Positions 1 to 6,884 of a stretch of 25,398 bases of DNA are shown piece by piece. Every line of letters begins with the position of its first letter. Position 1 is the first letter of the stretch. Location: positions 1 through 25,398 of the forward strand of contig JBLINB010000025.1 in NCBI GenBank assembly GCA_047638975.1, read 5' to 3'. Both the position numbers and the translations under genes were made by a program. The notes under the pieces were generated by a model that searched no databases, had not been told where the DNA came from, and saw only the letters and a list, made by a program, of their open reading frames with translations. This DNA comes from JAPKEZ01 sp047638975 (GTDB taxonomy: Bacteria > Planctomycetota > UBA1135).

Positions 1-943
1 CAAGCTTTTCGGTAGCCATAGCTACTTGCTTCGAGATGTCTTCTTCGAGAACAGGACGCTCGATGGCTTTGAAAATGCCAATAGGCACCGGGATTTCAGC
101 TGTTTCGCTACCTTGGCACAAACGCATCGCATCGGCACTGGTGGCTTCGTGTGAGTCCCAGGCAGAAGCCTCGGCTGCAGTACAGGTTTCAATACCGTTA
201 TTGGTAAAGCGCACTCCTTTATCGAGTTCTTTACCATAAACCATTGGCTGGCCGTCACGCAAATCGACTTGACGGTCATCGCGGACGTCGCGTCCGGCGA
301 TGTGATCGAACACTGCGTCATTAAAGATGACACAATTTTGCAGAATCTCAATGAAAGCGAAACCCTTATGCGCATGCGCAGCCTTCAACACTTCTTTAAG
401 ATGCTTCGGCTGTGTATCTACAGTGCGCGCTACGAATGAAGCATTAGCACCTAAGGCTAACGCGATAGGATTAAATGGCTGATCAAGAGAGCCGTAAGGA
501 GAAGAACCGGTAACTTTACCTGGTGAAGTCGTCGGAGAATATTGCCCCTTAGTAAGACCATAGATACGGTTGTTAAATAACAGCACCTTTATATTCAAGT
601 TACGACGCATCGCATGGATCAAATGGTTACCACCGATAGACAACGCATCGCCATCGCCAGTAATAACCCACACATCTAAATCAGGGTTTGCTATTTTGGC
701 GCCGGAAGCAACTGCGGGTGCACGTCCGTGAATAGTATGAAAGCCATAAGTATTCATGTAGTACGGGAAACGGCTTGAACAACCGATGCCAGAGATGACT
801 GCAAAGCTTTCTTTTGCCACGCCGAGTCCGGCAAATACTTGCTGCACGCCGGCAAGGATTGCGTAGTCGCCACACCCCGGGCACCAACGCACCTCTTGGT
901 CGGAAACAAAGTCTTTTTTCTTGTATTCAATAACTTGTGACAT
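1..943 (-). CDS. korB: 2-oxoacid:ferredoxin oxidoreductase subunit beta (KorB-like), 3' end outside window
   Basis: This is the thiamine-diphosphate-binding beta subunit of a CoA-dependent 2-oxoacid:ferredoxin oxidoreductase. With the alpha subunit it would decarboxylate a 2-oxoacid (probably 2-oxoglutarate) in the cytoplasm and reduce ferredoxin. The reading frame is open from ATG (941-943) to the window edge, 314 codons. The N-terminus carries WCPGCGDYAIL with Cys21 and Cys24, then ISGIGCSSRF with Cys55. A later EILQNCVIF supplies Cys204. These four Cys fit the [4Fe-4S] ligands of this family. The TPP/Mg2+ signature GDGDALSIGGNH and the following NNRIYGLTKGQ stretch are intact. The start lies 6 bases after the alpha-subunit stop, so the two are cotranscribed. 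An AAGG lies rather far upstream of the ATG and may be a weak ribosome site. The family is secure; preference for 2-oxoglutarate over another oxoacid is inferred from overall similarity to KorB. Confidence 0.93.
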   Translation of the reverse strand, partial: MSQVIEYKKKDFVSDQEVRWCPGCGDYAILAGVQQVFAGLGVAKESFAVISGIGCSSRFPYYMNTYGFHTIHGRAPAVASGAKIANPDLDVWVITGDGDALSIGGNHLIHAMRRNLNIKVLLFNNRIYGLTKGQYSPTTSPGKVTGSSPYGSLDQPFNPIALALGANASFVARTVDTQPKHLKEVLKAAHAHKGFAFIEILQNCVIFNDAVFDHIAGRDVRDDRQVDLRDGQPMVYGKELDKGVRFTNNGIETCTAAEASAWDSHEATSADAMRLCQGSETAEIPVPIGIFKAIERPVLEEDISKQVAMATEKL

Positions 944-949
944 GATTAA

Positions 950-2797
950 TTAAGCCTTAAGAATGTTCTTGAAATGCTCGAACAATTCGGCGCCACCGTA
1001 TGGCTTACCTTGAACTTTCGGCAGTGAAATGGTATCGACTAAATATTCGCTGCGAATGAGTCGGTTAAGTTGCCCGCGGTTTAGCTCGGGGATGACTACT
1101 TTATCGAACTTCGCGAGGATGTCTTTCAGGTCGAGTGGCAATGGCCAAATATTACGCAAGTGAAGTTGCGAAACTTTAATGTCTTTGGCATGGCAGCGTT
1201 CTACAGCGCTACGAATGGCACCATATGTAGAGCCCCAACCTAGCACTAACAACTCGCCGCTATCTGCGCCAAACACTTCGAGTGGCTTATAGCTTTTAGC
1301 AACACCGTTTACCTTGTTCTCGCGCATGAGTGTCATACGTTCGTGGTTTTCGGGATCGTAAGAGACATTGCCCGTGCCCTCGGTTTTTTCGAGTCCGCCA
1401 ATGCGGTGTTCTAGGCCTGGAGTCCCAGGCTTAATCCATGGGCGCGCCAAAGTTTCTGGATCGCGATCATATGGCAAGCGCGTATCACCCTCTTTGGCAA
1501 ACTCGCAAGTAATTTTCGGCAACGAAGAGGCTTCGGGCACCAAGAATGGCGCCGCACCATTGCCAATGTACCCATCTGACAGCAAGATTACTGGCGTCAT
1601 GTAAGTAACTGCAATACGTACGGCTTCGATCGCAGCCTCGAAACAGTCTCCGGGAGATGAGCAAGAGACTATGGGCAGCGGTGCTTCACCGTTGCGTCCA
1701 AAAAGAGCTTGGTTCAAGTCGGACTGCTCCGTTTTAGTAGGCAAACCAGTCGATGGTCCTGCGCGCTGCACATTTACCACCACTAGGGGCTGCTCGATCA
1801 TAACCGATAAACCGAGAGCTTCGCCTTTAAGTGCCAAGCCTGGACCGGAAGTACCGGTAACGCCCAACGACCCTGCCCAACTCGCGCCAATCGCCGAACA
1901 AATGGAAGCGATTTCGTCTTCGGCTTGAAACGTTGTTACGCCATAATTTTTGTAACCCGATAAAGCATGCAACACATCAGACGCCGGAGTGATTGGGTAA
2001 GACCCGTAAAACAAATTGAGGCCGGCCAATTTAGTGCCTGCAACTAAGCCCATTGCTAGCGCAGCATTACCGCCAATGTTGCGGTAGGTACCTGTTGCCA
2101 ATGGCGCAGAGCCTACATCGTACTTAACAGCAAAGAACTCGGAGTTTTCGGCGATAACCGCGCCGGCACGTAATGCTTTAAGGTTGGCGTCTAGGATCTC
2201 AGGCTTCTTAGCGAATTTAGCTTCTAACCATTTCTCGGTAGTCTCAAATGGACGCGAATAAGCATAATAAAGCATGCCTAGAGCTAATAAGTTTTTACTG
2301 CGCAACGCCTGCTTGTTCGTCAAACCACAGTCGGCAACAGCATCTAGTGTCGCCTGATTAAGGTCTACAGCAATATAGTTGTAGCGCTCTTTTAAAGATT
2401 CATCATCCAGCGGATTACTGTCGTAATGCGCCTTAGCTAAGTCACGGGCACCGAAATTACCGGTGTTTACAATTAAAGTACCGCCTTCTTTAAGGTCTTC
2501 GATATTCACTTTAAGTGCTGCGGGATTCATCGCCACTAAAACATCAGGCTCGTCTCCCGGCGTATGAATATCATTAGAAGAAAAGCGCACTTGAAATCCG
2601 GACACACCGAAAACCGTACCTATAGGAGCACGAATCTCTGCGGGATAGTCAGGAAAGGTTGCAATGTCGTTGCCCAGCAATGCCGAAGTATTGGTGAACT
2701 GGTTACCCGTTAATTGCATGCCATCACCAGAGTCTCCGGCGAAGCGAATAACAACATCATCGATCTGTTGCAGTGGTATTTCTTGTGTGGATTCCAT
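950..2797 (-). CDS. korA: 2-oxoacid:ferredoxin oxidoreductase, gamma-alpha fusion subunit (KorA-like)
   Basis: This is the partner of the beta subunit, with the gamma (acceptor) domain fused in front of the alpha (pyrimidine-binding) domain, as in the roughly 600-residue fused KorA proteins of many bacteria. The gamma part (about residues 10-180) opens with VVIRFAGDSGDGMQLTG. The alpha part carries YGSYPITPASDVLH, FQAEDEIASICSAIGASWAG, TSGPGLALKGEALGL and the substrate-pocket segment QRAGPSTGLPTKTEQSDL, typical of KorA. The frame is open up to GTG at 2842. I chose ATG at 2797 (615 aa) because the family homology starts right after it. An ATG at 2824 is also possible. A TAGAAT -10-like box (2846-2851, minus) lies upstream and suits either ATG. 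The operon is korA-korB. No dehydrogenase E1/E2 genes are nearby that would settle the substrate. Confidence 0.93.
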   Translation of the reverse strand: MESTQEIPLQQIDDVVIRFAGDSGDGMQLTGNQFTNTSALLGNDIATFPDYPAEIRAPIGTVFGVSGFQVRFSSNDIHTPGDEPDVLVAMNPAALKVNIEDLKEGGTLIVNTGNFGARDLAKAHYDSNPLDDESLKERYNYIAVDLNQATLDAVADCGLTNKQALRSKNLLALGMLYYAYSRPFETTEKWLEAKFAKKPEILDANLKALRAGAVIAENSEFFAVKYDVGSAPLATGTYRNIGGNAALAMGLVAGTKLAGLNLFYGSYPITPASDVLHALSGYKNYGVTTFQAEDEIASICSAIGASWAGSLGVTGTSGPGLALKGEALGLSVMIEQPLVVVNVQRAGPSTGLPTKTEQSDLNQALFGRNGEAPLPIVSCSSPGDCFEAAIEAVRIAVTYMTPVILLSDGYIGNGAAPFLVPEASSLPKITCEFAKEGDTRLPYDRDPETLARPWIKPGTPGLEHRIGGLEKTEGTGNVSYDPENHERMTLMRENKVNGVAKSYKPLEVFGADSGELLVLGWGSTYGAIRSAVERCHAKDIKVSQLHLRNIWPLPLDLKDILAKFDKVVIPELNRGQLNRLIRSEYLVDTISLPKVQGKPYGGAELFEHFKNILKA

Positions 2798-2845
2798 CTT
2801 GCTGTAAAGTTTTGTCAGCGTCATCACGTGAATTGCCGACACAAT

Positions 2846-2851
2846 ATTCTA
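2846..2851 (-). promoter_or_regulatory. Candidate -10 box (TAGAAT) for the korAB operon
   Basis: On the minus strand the hexamer TAGAAT lies 48 bases before the chosen korA ATG, in the short divergent gap with the prenyl-synthase-like gene. No convincing -35 element is visible 16-18 bases upstream. This is inferred from hexamer and position only. Confidence 0.35.
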
Positions 2852-2883
2852 GCGTCTCTCAAGATGCAAGATTGAATTCCCGG

Positions 2884-2889
2884 TACAAT
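2884..2889 (+). promoter_or_regulatory. Candidate -10 box (TACAAT) for the prenyl-synthase-like gene
   Basis: TACAAT on the plus strand would place a transcription start near 2896. That rules out the ATG at 2890 and favours the ATG at 2941 as the translation start. No -35 consensus is visible. Confidence 0.35.
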
Positions 2890-2940
2890 ATGGTGCACCT
2901 GCGCTTTTATTTCAGCACGGCAACATTAAACTCATTACTA

Positions 2941-3750
2941 ATGGATTTCCGACACTCAAGACGTTTTGCTGCAGAACAAGCAAAGAATCTCTGCGGAGAC
3001 CTCTATCCTGGGCCAATATTAATGCCCCGCGGTTTATTGCGCGCCCTTGACCCTATTTTGGCGGTCGCTTTGGGGCCAGCGAATAACCCCACCACTGAAT
3101 TCTCTGAATCATTCGAGCAGATGCTGCGCGGACGTCCTGATGGGCCATTGCTATTGGCGTTATGGGCTTCAACCACTTCTGGAGAAATACCGCATGCTGA
3201 TTTGCGAAAAATTTTAAAGTATTTTCCCGAGCCACTGCCCGAGCGCCCCGCCAATCGCGGAGAATTATTAGCTTTCTTACATCCACGCGTTTCGATTATT
3301 GCTTGTTGCACACTCTCGCTAGCTCAGCGCCGCGATGCCGATGCTTTGCCTGCCGCCGAACGCCTTGGGCTAGGGCTAGTGCTTACCAAGTTGTTAATCG
3401 AACTACCGCAGCACTTAGTCGCCGGTAAACTTTATTTTCCCGTCAGTGATTTACAGAAGGCTAATTTAACGGAAGAAGGCCTATTTGATATGGTGCGTAC
3501 TCCAGAAGTCGACCAGTTTTTATCTGCACAATGTGACTGGGCATTATCTTTGATCGAAGAAGGCTTACCAGCCTGTGACAAAGTGGGGGCACGCCTACGC
3601 CGCGGTTTATTTGCAGCGGCGCAACGCGCACAGATGATTTTACGCCAAATACGCAATCCCAAGAACGATATCTTTAGATGCCCACCGCAACTGTCCGCGC
3701 ACGAAAGATGGAGATGCGCCATGCATGCCTGGACACCGCTAAAGAAATAG
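2941..3750 (+). CDS. Squalene/phytoene synthase-like protein lacking the Asp-rich catalytic motifs
   Basis: The 269-residue protein has the head-to-head prenyl synthase layout. Near the N-terminus, LMPRGLLRALDPILAVAL (27-44) matches the usual 'LLPRxxRxALxALYAF' segment. LVLTKLLIELPQHLVAGKLY followed by FP (146-167) matches, residue for residue in spacing, the canonical 'LQLTNxLxDVxEDxRxGRxYLP' segment. Both substrate-Mg2+ motifs are gone: the expected DDxxD reads NNPTT (48-52), and the second motif reads E154-LP-Q157-H158, with Asn replaced by Lys150. It therefore probably does not condense prenyl diphosphates and may be a structural or regulatory relative. The frame is open from 2773; I took ATG 2941 because homology starts there and a -10-like box sits at 2884. 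The next gene converges on it. Fold assignment is moderately sure; function is unknown. Confidence 0.7.
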   Translation: MDFRHSRRFAAEQAKNLCGDLYPGPILMPRGLLRALDPILAVALGPANNPTTEFSESFEQMLRGRPDGPLLLALWASTTSGEIPHADLRKILKYFPEPLPERPANRGELLAFLHPRVSIIACCTLSLAQRRDADALPAAERLGLGLVLTKLLIELPQHLVAGKLYFPVSDLQKANLTEEGLFDMVRTPEVDQFLSAQCDWALSLIEEGLPACDKVGARLRRGLFAAAQRAQMILRQIRNPKNDIFRCPPQLSAHERWRCAMHAWTPLKK

Positions 3751-3768
3751 CAGGTTAATATCCGCAAC

Positions 3769-3798
3769 AAAAAAAACCTCTACCATTAAGGCAGAGGT
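3769..3798 (-). terminator. Intrinsic terminator of the kinase gene
   Basis: ACCTCT (3776-3781) pairs with AGAGGT (3793-3798), with two more G-C pairs inside after a mismatch and a short A/T loop. Read on the minus strand, the hairpin is followed by eight T residues (complement of 3769-3776). It lies just past the stop codon of the minus-strand kinase gene. There is no T run on the plus-strand side, so it serves mainly the minus strand. Confidence 0.75.
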
Positions 3799-3821
3799 CT
3801 TAACAGACATGGGAAAAGAGA

Positions 3822-4757
3822 CTAGTGTTTTATTAGAAATTCTTCTAATTCGGCACTTAGGTCCGCCAGAGAGTAAGTATCGTCACACATAGTGCGGTGA
3901 AAGATAGCTTCAATGTGGCGAGGTGTTAGCACATTAATACCACGCATTCGCGGGTAACTCAAAAACATGGAGCGGCTTAAAGCGACTTCATCTGCATCGT
4001 GCATCGTCAAGTCAGCGCCAGCAAATTGCCATGGCACAGAGTCAAAAGGTAAACCGCCGATTAGTAATTCGTAAAGCATAATCGCAACCGACTGTGCGTC
4101 ACCTTTACTGCTCCACAATAAAAACGGATTGTACCAAGGAGTGGTAACGATGCGATCGTTACGTGTTGATTTTGCAACGGGATCTATGATATAGACTCTA
4201 CCATTTTCGCTAATCAGAATATTTTCTGGCTTTAAATCACCATGACATTCCCAGCCTTTATCATGCAAGCCTAAAACTATTTTACACACTTCGCTAATCC
4301 AGCCGAGCTTAACACCCTCCATGCTGCGAATGCGTTCGCGCAAAGTCAAGCCAGCGATGTGTTCCATCACTAAAGCCGGACGGCCATTTACTTCGATGAC
4401 CTCTTTGAGTTTCGGAGTGCCGAAGCCATCTGCCAATTCTAAAAGGCGCGCTTCTTCACGAAGCAGCTCGTCCACCTCATCGGCATCTAGTATTTCAGCT
4501 GTGGCACCATGCTTAGGATCAATAAACATTGCCTCGGCTGGAGTCTCATCAGGGCTAACGGCGCGCGGATCACGCGTCACAGTCACCTCACCAAAGCGCG
4601 GTAGATTCTTACCGCCACCACTGTCATCCCCGAGCTTCATTGCCCAATGATCACCATTTGTGTCTGTTACCAGAAACACTTGTGTAAATGCACCTCGACC
4701 GAGAAATGACTCGACCTGATAGTCCAAAATTGTTTGTCCGTTTGAAATTCTTAGCAT
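3822..4757 (-). CDS. Soluble Hanks-type serine/threonine protein kinase
   Basis: This is a cytoplasmic protein kinase of about 311 residues with no membrane segment or extra sensory domain. The glycine-rich loop is LGRGAFTQVFLV (19-30) and the ATP-binding lysine is in WAMKLGDD (Lys41). The catalytic loop is HGDLKPENILI, with Asp174 as the proton acceptor. The metal-binding DFG reads IIDPVAKS: Asp192 is kept but Phe-Gly is replaced by Pro-Val. WYNPFLLWSSKGDAQSVAIM and LLIGGLPF match the APE-to-helix-F region. An insertion of about 50 residues, rich in acidic residues, lies between the lysine and helix C. An ATG six codons upstream (4775) is possible, but the domain starts after 4757. The gene is divergent from a type II methionine aminopeptidase and ends in a good terminator. 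Substrate unknown. The catalytic Lys and both Asp are present, so activity is plausible. Confidence 0.85.
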   Translation of the reverse strand: MLRISNGQTILDYQVESFLGRGAFTQVFLVTDTNGDHWAMKLGDDSGGGKNLPRFGEVTVTRDPRAVSPDETPAEAMFIDPKHGATAEILDADEVDELLREEARLLELADGFGTPKLKEVIEVNGRPALVMEHIAGLTLRERIRSMEGVKLGWISEVCKIVLGLHDKGWECHGDLKPENILISENGRVYIIDPVAKSTRNDRIVTTPWYNPFLLWSSKGDAQSVAIMLYELLIGGLPFDSVPWQFAGADLTMHDADEVALSRSMFLSYPRMRGINVLTPRHIEAIFHRTMCDDTYSLADLSAELEEFLIKH

Positions 4758-4826
4758 GATGTTAATTAGTTGCATAGATATATCGGAATTACTCGGACAA
4801 AAACTAAAGAGCTTTAGAAGTTTTTA

Positions 4827-4832
4827 TATAAT
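4827..4832 (+). promoter_or_regulatory. Candidate -10 box (TATAAT) for the type II MetAP gene
   Basis: A perfect TATAAT ends 10 bases before the ATG at 4843, giving a predicted leader of only a few bases. There is no clear -35. It supports the choice of 4843 as start and fits the leaderless pattern seen elsewhere in the window. Confidence 0.5.
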
Positions 4833-4842
4833 AATCGGCAGC

Positions 4843-5742
4843 ATGGATTCCCACACTCTCGATTGTTATCGCAAAGCAGGCATAATAGCCCGTGATGCCA
4901 GATTATTAGCTGCTTCTTTAATTAAGCCTGGCGCTAAATTAGCCGACGTTATGCTAGCTGCCGAAGACTATATTGTGTCTCAGGGCGCAGGCATGGCCTT
5001 CCCTGCACAAACTAGCCGCAATCACGTCGCGGCACATTACTGCCCTGCCCCAGGCGACTCTACCGTATATGCTGCCGAAGACGTAGTGAAGGTAGACGTC
5101 GGCGTTGAGGTCGATGGATATGTTGCGGATAACGCCATGACCGTTTACTTAGGCGAAAAGCCCTATTACCAAAGTATGGTACAGGCATCGGTTGAAGGAT
5201 TAGCTGCAGCAATTAAGCTGGCTGGTCCTGGCGTTAAAGTAAATACTTTATCAACTGCTATTGAAGAGGCTATCGAAAACAACGGCTTTAAACCTGTTTA
5301 CAATTTAACCGGACACGGCGTCGACCGCTGGACAGTACATTGCGCGCCATCTATTCCGGCATGCCCCGATCGCTGGAATAAAGCCGTGCTCGAGCCCGGA
5401 ATGGTCATTGCAATCGAGCCCTTTGCTACCGACGGTAAAGGTACTGTTCATGAGCGCGGCAAAAGCGAAATCTTCATGTTAATAAAAGAGCCGCGTAAGT
5501 TTAAAGGCATCGACGAAGATGTATGGAATGTCATCGACAAGATGAATGGCTTGCCATTTGCACGACGCTACTTCAAGGGAATCGATACCGAGCTGCTTGA
5601 AGGTACCTTGACACGCATGCAACGTATTGGTTGCATTATGAGTTTTCCGCCACTAAGTGACCCGAACTCGGAAGTACGTATTTCGCAGTGCGAGCATACG
5701 CTAATCATCACCGATAATGGTGTTGAAGTGATTACCGAGTAG
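4843..5742 (+). CDS. map: Methionine aminopeptidase, type II (archaeal/eukaryotic type)
   Basis: This is a cytosolic metalloprotease that removes the initiator methionine from nascent proteins. The 299 residues match the compact archaeal MetAP-II length. All expected active-site residues are present: His65 in RNHVAAHYCP, metal ligands Asp85 (VKVDVGVEVDG) and Asp96 (YVADNAMTV), His158 (LTGHGVDRW), Glu192 (AIEPFATDG) and Glu284 (QCEHTLI). The region between His158 and Glu284 holds the roughly 60-residue helical insertion that separates type II from the usual bacterial type I enzyme. The frame is open from 4756, but homology begins at ATG 4843, which lies just after a TATAAT. It converges on leucine dehydrogenase with 3 bases between stops. 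Bacteria normally use type I, so transfer from archaea or an old lineage-specific presence is possible. Confidence 0.88.
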   Translation: MDSHTLDCYRKAGIIARDARLLAASLIKPGAKLADVMLAAEDYIVSQGAGMAFPAQTSRNHVAAHYCPAPGDSTVYAAEDVVKVDVGVEVDGYVADNAMTVYLGEKPYYQSMVQASVEGLAAAIKLAGPGVKVNTLSTAIEEAIENNGFKPVYNLTGHGVDRWTVHCAPSIPACPDRWNKAVLEPGMVIAIEPFATDGKGTVHERGKSEIFMLIKEPRKFKGIDEDVWNVIDKMNGLPFARRYFKGIDTELLEGTLTRMQRIGCIMSFPPLSDPNSEVRISQCEHTLIITDNGVEVITE

Positions 5743-5745
5743 AAG

Positions 5746-6804
5746 TTAGCTAATCGACGAGCGAGAAGCCAATACCGAATGAATGCGACGCTCGGCAAAG
5801 CGATCGGCAGCCGCTGCAGTGCTGATACCCTCTGCGTTCGAGATTGAGAAAATCTCGAGCATGTTCGCGCGAATACTATTCATATTCTCTAGCGCGCGTG
5901 CTTCGTTGTAACCGCCAACGGCCATTTCGTCATACACATTAATCAGACCGGCAGCATTAACCACATAGTCTGGAGCGTAACGAATGCCTATGTCGCGAAG
6001 AACATCACCGTGGCGATCTTCGAGCAACTGATTGTTTGCTGCGCCAACGATTGCCTTACATTTCAAGTTGGGGATGGTCTCGTCGTTGATGGATCCGCCA
6101 AGAGCACATGGTGCGTAAACATCGCACTCGACGCCGCGGATTTCATCTGGAGGAACCACTGTGCCACCGGTAGCCGCAGCCACGCGTTGCGCAGATTCGT
6201 CGAAAATGTCGGCAACAATGATTTTGCCACCATCTTTAGCGATAAAGTCGGCGTAAATAGAGCCAACCGAGCCTGCACCTTCGATAGCAATCGTTTTGCC
6301 GGCACAAGAATCGCTGCCATAAACTTCTTGCAGAGTAGCCTTTAGGCCCAAAAAGGTGCCCCAAGCTGTTTTGGGTGAAGGATTGCCAGACTTGCCAGCC
6401 AAGCCAACTACGTGTTTACTACGCGTAGCAACAATGCCCATGTCTTCTACCTTGGTATTGACGTCTTCGGCAGTGATGTAGGACCCGCCAAACGATTCAA
6501 CAAAGTCGCCCATTGCCTCAAAGAAAGCTTGGGATTTCATGGACGGATCGCCAATGATTACAGACTTGCCGCCACCTAAATTAAGGCCAGCGCAAGCTGC
6601 TTTGTATGTCATGCCCTTGGATAGGCGCAATACGTCGGTTAGAGCTTCGTCTTCGTTGGCGTAACTCCATAGGCGCATGCCCCCTAAGGCTGGGCCAAGG
6701 ACGGTGCTGTGAACGGAAATGTAAGCAAGTAAGCCAGATTTCGAATCATAAGCCCTCTTAACTGATTCGTATCCTTCTACGGGGATGTCGGTGATTTCTA
6801 CCAT
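5746..6804 (-). CDS. ldh: Leucine dehydrogenase (Glu/Leu/Phe/Val dehydrogenase family)
   Basis: This NAD-dependent enzyme oxidatively deaminates branched-chain amino acids (Leu, Val, Ile) to their 2-oxoacids, reversibly. The 352-residue length fits leucine dehydrogenase rather than the roughly 450-residue glutamate dehydrogenases. GPALGGMRLW precedes LSKGMTYKAACAGLNLGGGK, which places the substrate-binding Lys68 and catalytic Lys80 at the same numbers as in Bacillus leucine dehydrogenase. YITAEDVNTKVEDM, SGNPSPKTAWGTFLGL and the nucleotide-binding IEGAGSVGSIYADF follow, with VGAANNQLLE near the C-terminus. ATG 6804 is preceded by a leader of about 40 bases below a TAGAAT box (6852-6857). The gene is divergent from the helicase and converges on the aminopeptidase. 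Exact amino-acid preference cannot be read from the sequence. Confidence 0.9.
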   Translation of the reverse strand: MVEITDIPVEGYESVKRAYDSKSGLLAYISVHSTVLGPALGGMRLWSYANEDEALTDVLRLSKGMTYKAACAGLNLGGGKSVIIGDPSMKSQAFFEAMGDFVESFGGSYITAEDVNTKVEDMGIVATRSKHVVGLAGKSGNPSPKTAWGTFLGLKATLQEVYGSDSCAGKTIAIEGAGSVGSIYADFIAKDGGKIIVADIFDESAQRVAAATGGTVVPPDEIRGVECDVYAPCALGGSINDETIPNLKCKAIVGAANNQLLEDRHGDVLRDIGIRYAPDYVVNAAGLINVYDEMAVGGYNEARALENMNSIRANMLEIFSISNAEGISTAAAADRFAERRIHSVLASRSSIS

Positions 6805-6851
6805 GTTATTTATCTCGTTTTAATGGGAGGAAAGAGACCGTGGGGTAAAGT

Positions 6852-6857
6852 ATTCTA
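6852..6857 (-). promoter_or_regulatory. Candidate -10 box (TAGAAT) for leucine dehydrogenase
   Basis: TAGAAT on the minus strand gives a predicted leader of about 40 bases before ATG 6804. Unlike several other genes here, this one would not be leaderless. No clear -35 was seen. Confidence 0.4.
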
Positions 6858-6884
6858 CTCTCGCGCCCGTTTTTTGACCATACC

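Noticed and set aside
2773..2940. N-terminal extension of the prenyl-synthase-like gene from position 2773
   Set aside because: It overlaps the korA start and its upstream region, has unusual Cys/Ser composition and lies upstream of the likely promoter; family homology begins at the ATG at 2941.
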